A stretch of 64,000 bases of DNA from Arthrobacter sp. NtRootA1 (lineage in GTDB: Bacteria > Actinomycetota > Actinomycetes > Actinomycetales > Micrococcaceae): NCBI RefSeq assembly GCF_019976975.1, contig NZ_AP024630.1, positions 1,302,001 to 1,366,000 on the forward strand. Direction: 5' to 3'. A program made the position numbers and the translations under genes. Below are positions 53,947 through 63,192 of the stretch, one piece after another (the stretch's first letter is position 1; every line of letters starts with the position of its first letter). Under the pieces are notes generated by a model, which did no database searches, was not told the DNA's origin, and saw only the letters and a program-made list of their open reading frames with translations.

Positions 53947-55167
53947 ATGACGGAAGTCGCCAAACGGAAAACGGGCAAGATCCTAGCCATTGCGGGGGTC
54001 TGCGCCGCGCTCGTCGTGGGCGGTATTGGCGTTGCCACCGTTCCTGGATTGCTGGCCGGTTCCACCCCGAATGGCGTGGCAACAACCCAATCCACTCCGA
54101 CGCAGGAGGCGAAACCCGTTGAACTGGGTATCACACCGCTGGACGGCGCCGTGGAGTGGAATCCAGTGGTTGGCCCCCAGATCAAAGCCGTCAACGGCAA
54201 GGTCAAGGACGTTGTGTTGGCGCCGGTCGAGGGCGGTACACCTGTGCAGGGGAAGACCAGCGCGGATGGCAGCACGTGGACAACCCTGGAAGTCCTGAAG
54301 TTCAAGACCCAGTACAGCTATTCCTTCACGATCGTGGATACAGCAGGTAAGGAAATCAAGAAGACGCAGACCTTCACCACGGTCTCGGCTGCTTTCGAAG
54401 CAGATGCTTCCATCTATCCTCGCAACGGCACAGTTGCCGGCTCCGGCCAGCCAATCGAAATCAACTTCAGTGAACCTGTGGTTGACAAGGCCGCGATGGA
54501 AAAGCGCGTTGCCATCACCGTTTCATCGGGCCAGGCGGTGGCCTGGCATTGGTACTCGGACAAGAAGGTCCGCATTCGTCCGGAAGCATTCTGGGCCTCG
54601 GGAACCACGGTCACAGTGGACATGAAGCTCCTGGGCGTCGATTTCGGCAACAAGATGATTGGCAACGGCGATGTTGTTTCCACTTTCACTACGGGACCGC
54701 AGCGCGTGGCTGTAGTGGATGACAACACCAAGACCATGAACGTGTACTTCGACGGCCAGCTGATGCACACCGCACCCGTATCGCTGGGCGGCGAAGACTG
54801 GCTTTCGCCCACCGGCTACGCAGTGATCCTGGAGCAAGAACGCAAATCCAACTTCAACGCTGGAAGCATCGGCCTCAAACCCGGTGACAAAGGCTACTAC
54901 GCTCCGATGGTGGTGGATTATGCCAACCGCCTCACGTGGTCCGGCGTCTATGTCCACCAGGCCCTGGAGTCCGCTTGGGGCGCCATTGGACGCGTGAACG
55001 TTTCCCACGGGTGCGTGGGCTTGTTGCCCGAAGATGCCGCCTGGTTCTTCAACAACATGAAAACCGGGGACGTCGTGCAGATCCTGAATACCGGCGCCCC
55101 GGCGGTGGAACCCTTGGAGGGCTTCGGCGACTGGAACATCCCCTGGGCCAGCTACGCCCAGCGGTAG
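53947..55167 (+). CDS. L,D-transpeptidase with Ig-like domains
   Basis: 406 aa from the ATG at 53947, after CAGGAAGACAGGA. A signal-anchor helix (about residues 12-35) leads to two Ig-like (Big) domains and a C-terminal YkuD domain. The catalytic stretch is VYVHQALESAWG with the His, then NVSHGCVGLLPEDA with Ser, His and Cys. It forms 3-3 cross-links in peptidoglycan, as in mycobacterial Ldt proteins. The usual Asn/Arg after the HGC is replaced by V-G-L. Single-gene unit. Confidence 0.92.
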   Translation: MTEVAKRKTGKILAIAGVCAALVVGGIGVATVPGLLAGSTPNGVATTQSTPTQEAKPVELGITPLDGAVEWNPVVGPQIKAVNGKVKDVVLAPVEGGTPVQGKTSADGSTWTTLEVLKFKTQYSYSFTIVDTAGKEIKKTQTFTTVSAAFEADASIYPRNGTVAGSGQPIEINFSEPVVDKAAMEKRVAITVSSGQAVAWHWYSDKKVRIRPEAFWASGTTVTVDMKLLGVDFGNKMIGNGDVVSTFTTGPQRVAVVDDNTKTMNVYFDGQLMHTAPVSLGGEDWLSPTGYAVILEQERKSNFNAGSIGLKPGDKGYYAPMVVDYANRLTWSGVYVHQALESAWGAIGRVNVSHGCVGLLPEDAAWFFNNMKTGDVVQILNTGAPAVEPLEGFGDWNIPWASYAQR

Positions 55168-55314
55168 CCGGCATTCCCAGCCCGGGACAGAAACTGCTGT
55201 TAAGATCGAGGCAGTGATTATTTCTTGCGGTCTTTGATTCTCCTTACCGGTTCTGGCATCTGGCCGGACCTGCTATTTGTGCTGCCCTTCGTGGTGATTA
55301 CGAGTCTTCCTTAG

Positions 55315-55335
55315 GGGAACCCACGCAGGGTTCCC
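55315..55335 (+). terminator. Leader hairpin before pentapeptide gene
   Basis: GGGAACCC (55315-55322) and GGGTTCCC (55328-55335) pair with a 5-nt loop, 41 nt before the next start and 148 nt after the L,D-transpeptidase stop. It could terminate the upstream message or attenuate the gene downstream. The rest of 55168-55376 is AT-richer than average and holds no clear promoter. Confidence 0.45.
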
Positions 55336-55376
55336 AGCTCCTTCCACCTGATTCCATTTCATCGCTTGGAGCACTA

Positions 55377-56201
55377 ATGACTTTTTCGCCAACCCTTAGC
55401 CCGGACTGCAGCAAATGCTTCGCCCTCTGCTGCACCGCCCTTGGCTTTGCCCGCTCGGCTGATTTCGCTATCGATAAACCCGCTGCCTCGGCCTGCCCGA
55501 ACATGGCCAGCGACTTTTCCTGCACCATCCATCAACGTTTGCGGCCCCGCGGATTCAGCGGATGTACCGTCTTTGACTGCTTCGGCGCAGGCCAAGTGGT
55601 TTCCCAACGCACGTTTGGAGGCACGAGTTGGGTCAAGGATCCGGAGTCCAAGTCCTCGATGTTCGCTGTCTTCAAGGTGGTCAAGCAACTGCACGAAATG
55701 TTGTGGTACTTGTCCGAAGCTGAGCAACGCGCCTTCGATCCGGAGCTGGCTGCAACAGCCCGCCAGCTGACCATGGACATTGAAACCACATCCCAAGGCG
55801 AGGCGTCCGCAGTGCTGGCTGCCGACGTCGGGCGTTTACATGCTGAGGTGCGTGCCCTTCTCATGGAGGTCAGCGAGGAGGTGCGCGCTTCATATGGGGC
55901 TGAGGGCCGTGAAATGCCCGACGGCGGAATCCACCCGGGTGCCGACCTCATGGGCGCCAACTTGGCAAAGAAGCAACTGTCCGGCTCGGACCTCCGCGGT
56001 GCTTACCTGATAGGGGCTAACCTGGAGCACAGTGACCTAACCGCAGTGGACCTCCTCGGCGCCGATCTGCGCGATACGCGTCTCCACGGCGCCAATCTCT
56101 CCGGGTCCCTCTACCTCACGCAGCCGCAAATCAACGCGGCGCAGGGGAACCGCGAAACGCGACTACCCGAAAGGCTCACGACGCCCGCGCATTGGATTTG
56201 A
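55377..56201 (+). CDS. Pentapeptide-repeat protein with Cys-rich N-terminus
   Basis: 274 aa. Residues 10-70 contain a cluster of cysteines: CSKCFALCCTALGF, then ACPNM, SCTIH, CTVF and DCFG, the spacing of a small metal site like YkgJ-type domains. A helical middle follows (KVVKQLHEMLWYLSEAEQR, LLMEVSEEVRASYGAEGREM), then pentapeptide repeats A(D/N)LxG from GADLMGANLAKKQL to GANLSGSLYL. Repeat proteins of this kind can bind gyrase, but many have other roles. ATG with GGAG upstream. Confidence 0.8.
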   Translation: MTFSPTLSPDCSKCFALCCTALGFARSADFAIDKPAASACPNMASDFSCTIHQRLRPRGFSGCTVFDCFGAGQVVSQRTFGGTSWVKDPESKSSMFAVFKVVKQLHEMLWYLSEAEQRAFDPELAATARQLTMDIETTSQGEASAVLAADVGRLHAEVRALLMEVSEEVRASYGAEGREMPDGGIHPGADLMGANLAKKQLSGSDLRGAYLIGANLEHSDLTAVDLLGADLRDTRLHGANLSGSLYLTQPQINAAQGNRETRLPERLTTPAHWI

Positions 56202-56263
56202 GAACACCAGCGAAAGGCTGGTGGCTGACGTCCGGCAGCCCCCCGGAAGTGCTCGGCGTTGCC

Positions 56264-57067
56264 TCAGCCCTGGGTGAACGGCAGCTTGCGAAGCCTTTCG
56301 CCGATGGCGGCGTTGCGCTGTTCCGCCGTGCGAAGGCGCGCAAATTCGCGGTTGCGTCGCTCGCCGAGGACCGCCCCTATGTAGTCCTCGGGAATCGTTC
56401 CCGCTGGCGGTGGCGGCGCGACGTAGTTTGCCAGCTCCGAGGCCAGCGCTGCGGCCATCCTGGCGCGTGAGGATGGTGCCATGAGGTATGCCTGCTGAAC
56501 GAAGGTTCCGGCCCGGCGGGCTGTGGCGTCGGGGATCCGTCCTATGTCCGCCATGGCTACCCATGGTTGGAGGTAAGGCGGAGCGCCGGGAAAGATCCTC
56601 GGCTCGGAGGGCACGCGCTGGCGCAGGGAGTAAGTGCCGGCTACGACGTCGCCGAGGCGCTTGGACTTGTCGTTGAAGAGTGCCACGGCGATAGCGAGGC
56701 CACCGAAGGTCATGTAAATCTCGAGGAACCCGAGCAGCCCACGGATGACCGCGTGCCGAAATCTGATGGAGCCGCCGTCGTCCCGGACCACACGAAGGCC
56801 CGCGGCCAGTTTCCCCAGCGAGCGGCCGCGGGTGAGCGTCTCCACTGTGACGGGAACGATGACGAAGGAGAACACGACACAGGCCAGGACCATGGCTCGG
56901 ACCGCGGCTTCATCGAGATTCCGGGCGGCGGAGAGGATCAGGATGATGAGGAGGATCAACAGGAGGACGTTGGCAATAACGTCCAGAATGAGCCCCAGCG
57001 CGCGGGCGGCGAAGGATGCCGGGCGCAACTCCAAGACCACTGCCTCGCCTGTGATGATTGAACTCAA
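56264..57067 (-). CDS. RDD family membrane protein
   Basis: 267 aa from a TTG start at 57067 (SSIITGEAVVLELRPASFAA), which has GGGGGCGGA before it; a longer frame lacks family similarity. Helices: LGLILDVIANVLLLILLIIL, MVLACVVFSFVIVPVTVETL and FLEIYMTFGGLAIAVALFND. The RDD marks (arginine in ASFAARALG, acidic LDV, and GRSLGKLAAGLRVVRDDG) are visible. The last 90 residues are a soluble tail. RDD/SpoIIM pairs occur beside MoxR/DUF58 genes in actinobacteria; transport of ions or osmolytes has been suggested. Confidence 0.85.
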   Translation of the reverse strand: MSSIITGEAVVLELRPASFAARALGLILDVIANVLLLILLIILILSAARNLDEAAVRAMVLACVVFSFVIVPVTVETLTRGRSLGKLAAGLRVVRDDGGSIRFRHAVIRGLLGFLEIYMTFGGLAIAVALFNDKSKRLGDVVAGTYSLRQRVPSEPRIFPGAPPYLQPWVAMADIGRIPDATARRAGTFVQQAYLMAPSSRARMAAALASELANYVAPPPPAGTIPEDYIGAVLGERRNREFARLRTAEQRNAAIGERLRKLPFTQG

Positions 57068-57184
57068 GTCCGCCCCCGGTGCGTAGCAATCACGACGGGC
57101 GCACAACGTGCCCGCATCAACGAGTCTAGCCGCGCCCGTCCCGGCAGCCAGGGACAGGGCAGACTCGGATAGGGCAGACAGGGA

Positions 57185-57190
57185 TAGGGT
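57185..57190 (+). promoter_or_regulatory. -10 element of SpoIIM-type gene, leaderless
   Basis: TAGGGT, 6 nt (GGTGCC) before the GTG at 57197. Confidence 0.45.
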
Positions 57191-57196
57191 GGTGCC

Positions 57197-58192
57197 GTGG
57201 ACATCGATGCCTTTTCGGCCGTGCATGGGGACAAATGGTCGCGGCTCACGTTTTTGGCACATAAGCGGCGGCTCACTGGGTCCGAGGCCGACGAACTATT
57301 GCGCCTGTACCAGACTGTCTCCGCACATTTGTCCCTCATCCGCTCAGTGGCTCCCGAGACGGCCTTGTCCTCATCCTTGTCTGCCGCGCTTGCCCAGGCT
57401 CGTACCAGGTTCACCGGGGCACGTTCGAACTTCATGGAAGACCTCGCCCGCTTCTTCGTCATCGCGCTGCCCGCGGCGTTCTACAGACTCCGATGGCTGA
57501 CGGTGTGGTGTGGGGTTTTCTTCGTGCTGGTGAGTGGGGCGTACGCCCTGTGGATCGGGACGTCGCCCGAGGCGCTGCGGGCCGCATTTGGCAGCGATGA
57601 CAGGGTTCGTCAGTACATCGAAGACGATTTCATCGACTACTACTCGGAGAACCCGGCGGCGTCGTTTGCAGGCGCGGTCTGGACCAATAACGCCTGGATT
57701 TCGGCCCAAGCCGTTGCGTTCGGAATTACGGGGTTTTGGGTGCCCATGATTCTCTTCCTCAACGCCCAAGGCGTCGGGGCGGCTGCCGGCGTCTTTGCTT
57801 CTGCGGGAAAGTTGGATGTCTTCTTCAGTTACATCCTTCCTCACGGGCTCATGGAACTCACCGCAGTGTTCATCGCCTGTGCGGCCGGCCTGAAAATTTT
57901 TTGGTCGATGGTCCGGCCCGGACCCAGGACCCGGATGCAGGCCGTCGCCGACGAAGGGCGTTCGCTGATCACGGTTGCCCTTGGGCTAGTCCTGGTACTT
58001 CTTATCTCGGGCGTGGTGGAAGCGTTCGTGACACCAAGCCCCTTGCCTGTTTGGATGAAGATCGCGATCGGGGCACTGGTCCTGGCGGCCTTCTGGACGT
58101 ACACCTTGGTTCTGGGTGGACGTTCATTCCGTTCGGGAGCTACTGGCGACCTTGACAGCCATGACGCCGGTTACCGGGGGATTGCTGTCTAG
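57197..58192 (+). CDS. Stage II sporulation protein M family membrane protein
   Basis: 331 aa. A soluble helical N-terminus (WSRLTFLAHKRRLTGSEADE) precedes about five helices including WCGVFFVLVSGAYALWIG, AVAFGITGFWVPMILFLN, LPHGLMELTAVFIACAAG and VALGLVLVLLISGVVEAF. The last-but-one block LPHGLMEL is the SpoIIM signature. In non-sporulating actinobacteria its role is unknown. Divergent from the RDD gene, with which it usually pairs. GTG start. Confidence 0.88.
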   Translation: MDIDAFSAVHGDKWSRLTFLAHKRRLTGSEADELLRLYQTVSAHLSLIRSVAPETALSSSLSAALAQARTRFTGARSNFMEDLARFFVIALPAAFYRLRWLTVWCGVFFVLVSGAYALWIGTSPEALRAAFGSDDRVRQYIEDDFIDYYSENPAASFAGAVWTNNAWISAQAVAFGITGFWVPMILFLNAQGVGAAAGVFASAGKLDVFFSYILPHGLMELTAVFIACAAGLKIFWSMVRPGPRTRMQAVADEGRSLITVALGLVLVLLISGVVEAFVTPSPLPVWMKIAIGALVLAAFWTYTLVLGGRSFRSGATGDLDSHDAGYRGIAV

Positions 58193-58346
58193 GCGGACAC
58201 GCCTGCACCTTACAGTTGCGTTTCGATCTTGCCATACGCGGGGTGGCTCCTCGTCTCTGCCCAAACCCGGACTGTAGGCTCGAATGCAGACAAGAGTGCC
58301 GGCAGCATGCTTAGGCCGGTGGGATGCCTACGGAAGTGAAACCGCT

Positions 58347-59450
58347 GTGAGTGACAAGAGCCAAAAACCACAAGATCCGGCGACGGACGTCCACGAGGAC
58401 CCCGACGAGCCGGCCTTTGACTGGATGAAGCCCAAGGCATCCGGTGGTTCTTCTGCTGCTCCCTCAGGTCCCGTGCCGGTTCAGCCGGAAAGCCGCGCTG
58501 ATCGGAAGGCTGCCGAGGCTGCGGACGTTGAGCCGGAGCCACCGCTTTTCGCGGAGACCGTGGCAGAAGCGCCCGCAAGTCGCCAACCCGCACACTATTC
58601 CGAACCGTTGCCGACGTCTGCCCTCCAGGTTCGTCCGCCGGAAGACGAGGTTGCCAGGCGTAATGCAGAGCGCGAACAGGCAGCGAAGGTCAAGCCAATC
58701 GGCCCCCGGATTTTCCAGGTACTGCTCGCGGTCTTCTTCCCCGTGATCCTCCTGGTGTTGGCTGTCAGGGCGGTGACCAGCCCCCTGTTCCTCTGGGTTG
58801 AATACAACCGGCCGGGTTTCCCGGGAGACGGCTACGGGTTCAGCACGGATGATCGCATGACCTACGGCTCCTATGCTGTGGACTACTTGAGCAACTGGTC
58901 AGGGCCCAGGTATTTGGGTGGCTTGGTAAACCAAGACGGCGCCAAGCTTTTCAAAGACAGCGAAGTCGCGCATATGGCGGACGTGAAGATGGTTATTCTG
59001 ACCTCGTTTAGTGCGGGCCTGCTGCTCATTCTTCTGAGCATCATTGCCATTGCCTACTTGCGTAAGCGCAGTGAAGGCGGTGTCAGGCGTGGGCTCTTCG
59101 CCGGCTCCATCGTCACGTTGGTCATCATCATTGGCCTTGCAGTGTTGGCAGCCCTGAGCTGGCAGCAGTTCTTCACCGAGTTCCACCGGATCTTCTTCGC
59201 CAATGGCACCTGGACATTCTCCCTGGACGACACGCTCATTCGTCTCTTCCCCGGACAGTTCTGGGTGGATGCGGGAATCGTCATTGGAGCCCTCGTGTTC
59301 CTGGCCGCGACGGTCACCTTCATCCTCACCTGGCCAACGCGTCGTCGCCGTGGCTTGGACTCCAAATCAGCGGCCGAAGAAGAAGCATCCTCCACCGAAA
59401 TCGACGACGAAAGCGATACCTCTGGTGTCCGCAAGGACACCGTCGCGTAA
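58347..59450 (+). CDS. TIGR01906-type integral membrane protein
   Basis: 367 aa from the GTG at 58347, after GGAAGTGAA. The first 130 residues are acidic and disordered. Then come helices FQVLLAVFFPVILLVLAVRA, FSAGLLLILLSIIAIAYL, SIVTLVIIIGLAVLAALSWQ and VIGALVFLAATVTFILTWPT, with EVAHMADVKMVILTS and FFTEFHRIFFANGTWTFSLD as the conserved TIGR01906 (DUF1461) blocks. Function unknown. It converges on the acyl-CoA synthetase gene with 11 nt between stops. Confidence 0.83.
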   Translation: MSDKSQKPQDPATDVHEDPDEPAFDWMKPKASGGSSAAPSGPVPVQPESRADRKAAEAADVEPEPPLFAETVAEAPASRQPAHYSEPLPTSALQVRPPEDEVARRNAEREQAAKVKPIGPRIFQVLLAVFFPVILLVLAVRAVTSPLFLWVEYNRPGFPGDGYGFSTDDRMTYGSYAVDYLSNWSGPRYLGGLVNQDGAKLFKDSEVAHMADVKMVILTSFSAGLLLILLSIIAIAYLRKRSEGGVRRGLFAGSIVTLVIIIGLAVLAALSWQQFFTEFHRIFFANGTWTFSLDDTLIRLFPGQFWVDAGIVIGALVFLAATVTFILTWPTRRRRGLDSKSAAEEEASSTEIDDESDTSGVRKDTVA

Positions 59451-59461
59451 CGACGCCGCCG

Positions 59462-61294
59462 CTACTTTTCGTAAAGCTTCTCCACCAATGAGGAGAAGTC
59501 CTTCACCACCGCGGCCCGCTTCAACTTTAGCGATGGCGTCAGGTGCCCGGACTCGACGCTGAGATCTGCGGTGATAAAGCCAAACTTACGGATGGATTCA
59601 GCGGAGGATACGAGAGTGTTGGCTTCGTCCACGGCAGACTGAACGGCTGCACGGACGCGCTCGTCCCTTGCGGCTTCGCTGGGGGACATGGCGTCTCGCT
59701 TGTTCTCGGCGCACCAGTCTTCAAGCCCTTCAGGATCCAGAGCCACCAGCGCTGCGACGAACGGCCTGCCGTCGCCCACCACCACTGCCTGTCCTACCAG
59801 TTGGTGCTCCCGTAGTTTTTCTTCAAGGGGACCGGGAGCGACGTTCTTGCCGCCCGCGGTGACCAACAGGTCTTTCTTCCTGCCTGTGATGGTCAGGAAC
59901 CCGTCCGGGTCGAGCTCGCCAAGGTCCCCTGTGCGGAAGAAGCCGTCCACGAAGGCCTCAGCGGTGGCGGCCTCATTCCGGTGGTAGCCCTTGAACACGC
60001 CGATTCCCTTGACCAGCACCTCGCCATCCTGTGCCACGCGGATGGTGGTTCCGGGCAGCGGAATGCCAACGGTTCCTATGCGGGACATGCTTGGCGTGTT
60101 GACGGTACAGGGCGCAGTGGTTTCGGTAAGGCCATAGCCCTCAAGGACTGGGATCCCCGCGCCGTGGAAGAAGTGGTTCTCCCGGAGGCTGAGGGGGCTG
60201 GCCCCGGACACGGTGTAGCCGACCGCACCGCCGAAGACCTCCCGCACTTTGGGGTAGAGGAGCTTGTTGAATACCGAGTGCTTGAGGCCAAGGAACCAGC
60301 CCGGTCCGGGTCCCTGCCCGCGGGCGGCGAGGTCTACCGCCGTCGAATATTCGACGGCGGTGGCGGACGCTGCGGCGAACAGTCCGGACTTGCCTGACAT
60401 GGCCGCTTTGTGTCCGGCCCCGGCATAGACCTTTTCGAAGATACGGGGAACTGCGAGCAGGAATGTGGGTTTGAAGGCACCGAGGTCCGCCATGAGGCCG
60501 TTGGCACCTGGGCTGTGCCCCAACGTGACGCCTGCGGTAAGGCAGACCACCTGGACTGCCCTCGCCAGGACATGTGCCAACGGTAGGAACATCAATGTTC
60601 GCGCGCCGCGCTGCATCAAAAGTTCGGGGAGGAACGGGATGACGTTCCGGGCAACAAGCACGAAGTTGCCGTGGGTGATTTCGCAGCCCTTGGGTTTGCC
60701 GGTTGTGCCGGAGGTGTAGACGATCGAGGCGACATCGGACAGGGTGGCCGCGCTGCGCTTGCGCTGAAGTTCGGAATCCATAATGCCAATTCCGACGGCG
60801 GCGAGGCTGGTCAGGTTGGGGGCCTCTCCGTCGTGCTCCATACGGATGATCGTCACCGGGTCCTCACCCAAGGCCGTGGACTTCTCAACGAGGGTGTGAA
60901 GAAGGTCTGCTTTGGACGTGTCTTCCACAAAGATGCGCCGGGCACCGGAATCGGCAAGGATCCACTCGATCTGGCTTGCCGACGACGTTTCATAAATGGG
61001 TACGGTAACTCCGCCAGCCATCCAGATGGCGAAGTCCACCAAGGTCCATTCGAAACTTGAATGGGACAGCACAGCTACGGGATCGCCAGGGTTGACGCCT
61101 CCAGCGATGAGGCCCTTCGCCAGTGCCTGTACGTCCGCGAGGAAGCGCGCGGCAGGCACGTTGAGCCACCCATTGGCTGTCTTATGGGCATAAAGGTTGC
61201 CGAACGGGTCCTTGGCGCATCGTTCCAGAAGGAGGTCCGTCACGTTGGTATTCTCGTCGGCCTCGACCAGAAGCTCCGTGCTTGCCTCCCTCAC
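59462..61294 (-). CDS. Long-chain acyl-CoA synthetase (AMP-forming)
   Basis: 610 aa, of FadD15 type. Activates fatty acids as acyl-AMP then acyl-CoA. The AMP signature YTSGTTGKPKGCEITHGNF, YGLTETTAPCTVN, FRTGDLGELDPDGFLTITGR and the Lys of the C-terminal lid (SLKLKRAAVVKDF) are present. The GTG at 61294 follows AGGAGGAGGATC, a strong ribosome site. It lies 10 nt after the mannosyltransferase gene in the same direction, so the two may be co-transcribed, an unexpected pairing of lipid activation and mannosylation. Confidence 0.93.
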   Translation of the reverse strand: MREASTELLVEADENTNVTDLLLERCAKDPFGNLYAHKTANGWLNVPAARFLADVQALAKGLIAGGVNPGDPVAVLSHSSFEWTLVDFAIWMAGGVTVPIYETSSASQIEWILADSGARRIFVEDTSKADLLHTLVEKSTALGEDPVTIIRMEHDGEAPNLTSLAAVGIGIMDSELQRKRSAATLSDVASIVYTSGTTGKPKGCEITHGNFVLVARNVIPFLPELLMQRGARTLMFLPLAHVLARAVQVVCLTAGVTLGHSPGANGLMADLGAFKPTFLLAVPRIFEKVYAGAGHKAAMSGKSGLFAAASATAVEYSTAVDLAARGQGPGPGWFLGLKHSVFNKLLYPKVREVFGGAVGYTVSGASPLSLRENHFFHGAGIPVLEGYGLTETTAPCTVNTPSMSRIGTVGIPLPGTTIRVAQDGEVLVKGIGVFKGYHRNEAATAEAFVDGFFRTGDLGELDPDGFLTITGRKKDLLVTAGGKNVAPGPLEEKLREHQLVGQAVVVGDGRPFVAALVALDPEGLEDWCAENKRDAMSPSEAARDERVRAAVQSAVDEANTLVSSAESIRKFGFITADLSVESGHLTPSLKLKRAAVVKDFSSLVEKLYEK

Positions 61295-61304
61295 GATCCT
61301 CCTC

Positions 61305-63128
61305 CTAGATCCACGATGGCATCCACATTCTCATCCGCCATTCCTGATAGCTGATGACTTCGGCGGTCAGCACAGGATAGAAGAACGCTGTGGCCAGTAC
61401 GGCCAGCACCACAACCAACCCCACTATGTAGAGTCCGGATCTCCGACGCCAGGGAGGATCGCTGCTGCGGCCCAGCACCAACCCCAGAACATACGTCAGG
61501 GCCAGCACCAGGAACGGTTCAAAGGAGACTGCGTAGAAGATGAACATCGTGCGTTCGGGGTACATGAACCACGGCAGGTATCCAGCCGCGACTCCAACGA
61601 GGATGGCCCCGGCGCGCCAATCCCGCCGGCCTGCCCACCAGAAGAGCAGGATCACCAAGGCCATGGTGCCGCCCCACCACACAACGGGGTTGCCTACGGG
61701 CAGGATGGCCGAGGAACAGGTCTCGGCAATGCAGCCAGCAGTTCCCTGCTTGGGCGATTGGTAATAGAACGAGGTGGGCCTGCCCATGACCAGCCAGGTC
61801 CAGGGGCTGGATTCGTAGGGATGGTCAGCGCTGAGGCCCTGATGGAACTTGTACGCCTCGAGGTGGTAATGCGCCAGGGAACGCACGGAATTGGGCAGCC
61901 AATCCCACCCGGGTGCCGGGTTGGTGGCCGCCCATTGACGGTAGTAGGCATCCTTGGAGAGGAACCAGCCGGTCCACGTGGCAACATAGGTGGCTGCGGC
62001 GATCGGGACAATGGTCAGGAAAGCCGGAAGGCCATCCTTGATGACCGCAGCACTCGGCCAGCTGCGGATCCCGGCGGTGCGGCGGGCACTCATGTCCCAG
62101 AAGACAGTCAACAAGCCGAACGCCGCCACGAAAAACAGGGCAGACCATTTGGTGCCCACGGCCAGGCCGAGGCAAATCCCAGCAACCAGGCGCCACCAAC
62201 GCATCCCCAGCCAGGGGCCGGTCAACAGTTGCGTGGCCGAGGGCCGGCCGTCGGATGAAGCAGCCGCACGGGCGGCAAGCCTTGAAGCGAGGCGGCGCCG
62301 GCCGTCGTCGCGGTCCAACAGCAACGCGCCAAAGGCGGCAAGGAGCCAGAACGCAAGGAAGATGTCCAGCAGGGACGTTCGCGACAACACGATATGGTGG
62401 CCGTCAATGGCGAGCAGCAACCCGGCCACCGCGCCAAGGGTGTGGGAACGGAAGAGCTTCAGCGCGATGAGCGAGAGCAGGAAGACGGTGAGCGTCCCGG
62501 TCAGGGCGGCACCGAAACGCCAGCCGAACGGATTGTCAGCCCCAAATAACCACATGCCGAAGGCGATCATCCATTTCCCGACCGGAGGATGAACCACGTA
62601 CTCCGGGGTGTTGAGCAGGATGTCAGGATGGCCGGCATTGAACGAATCGTTCGCGTTGGCCGGCCAGCTGCGTTCGTATCCGCTGACGAGGTACGAATAC
62701 GCGTCCTTGACGTAATACGTTTCGTCGAACACCAGGCTGTGTGGGACCTCAAGACGGAAGAAGCGCAGGATTCCGCCGATGACGGCCGTAATGGTGGGAA
62801 TCAACCAGAACCATAAACGCAGCGAGGGCGGGTAATCCCGCCAGCTTTGGATCCCGCCGATCAAACGAGATGTCAGGGCGCCCACCGTGAAGGCCGCAGC
62901 GGGACTGGCGATCCAGCGGTGGCCCGCCAGCCCGCGTCCGGCACTCAGTCTGCTGCCGTCTGAATCGCCCTGTCCGGAGGGAGGCCGCCACGAAGTAGTT
63001 GCCCGGACAGCTGTTGTCTGGGTTGGCTCTCCGGAGCCGTTGCTTGCCGCCACGTCCGTGGCTCCGGAAGGTAGTGCCGACACTGCGGGGGTTCCGGAAT
63101 CGGTGGTGGGAACGGGGGACTGGCTCAC
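61305..63128 (-). CDS. Protein O-mannosyltransferase (PMT family)
   Basis: 607 aa, about 11 helices. Transfers mannose from a polyprenyl-phosphate donor to Ser/Thr of exported proteins. The catalytic Asp-Glu is in LVFDETYYVKDAYSYL, and HPPVGKWMIAFGMWLFG, LLAIDGHHIVLSRTSLLDIF and WTGWFLSKDAYYRQWA are family blocks. The first 110 residues are disordered and Ser/Thr/Pro-rich. The GTG at 63128 has TAGCAT 6 nt upstream, so the mRNA is probably leaderless. It is divergent from rsmI, a conserved pairing in actinobacteria. Confidence 0.92.
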   Translation of the reverse strand: MSQSPVPTTDSGTPAVSALPSGATDVAASNGSGEPTQTTAVRATTSWRPPSGQGDSDGSRLSAGRGLAGHRWIASPAAAFTVGALTSRLIGGIQSWRDYPPSLRLWFWLIPTITAVIGGILRFFRLEVPHSLVFDETYYVKDAYSYLVSGYERSWPANANDSFNAGHPDILLNTPEYVVHPPVGKWMIAFGMWLFGADNPFGWRFGAALTGTLTVFLLSLIALKLFRSHTLGAVAGLLLAIDGHHIVLSRTSLLDIFLAFWLLAAFGALLLDRDDGRRRLASRLAARAAASSDGRPSATQLLTGPWLGMRWWRLVAGICLGLAVGTKWSALFFVAAFGLLTVFWDMSARRTAGIRSWPSAAVIKDGLPAFLTIVPIAAATYVATWTGWFLSKDAYYRQWAATNPAPGWDWLPNSVRSLAHYHLEAYKFHQGLSADHPYESSPWTWLVMGRPTSFYYQSPKQGTAGCIAETCSSAILPVGNPVVWWGGTMALVILLFWWAGRRDWRAGAILVGVAAGYLPWFMYPERTMFIFYAVSFEPFLVLALTYVLGLVLGRSSDPPWRRRSGLYIVGLVVVLAVLATAFFYPVLTAEVISYQEWRMRMWMPSWI

Positions 63129-63134
63129 CCGCCC

Positions 63135-63140
63135 ATGCTA
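63135..63140 (-). promoter_or_regulatory. -10 element of mannosyltransferase gene, leaderless
   Basis: TAGCAT on the minus strand, 6 nt (GGGCGG) before the GTG at 63128. Confidence 0.5.
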
Positions 63141-63180
63141 CCGTTCCATCCTTACTGCGGCGTTGAACTGCGCGCGGCAT

Positions 63181-63186
63181 TAGGCT
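63181..63186 (+). promoter_or_regulatory. -10 element of rsmI, leaderless
   Basis: TAGGCT, 6 nt (TGGCAG) before the GTG at 63193. It supports the choice of that start. Confidence 0.5.
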
Positions 63187-63192
63187 TGGCAG

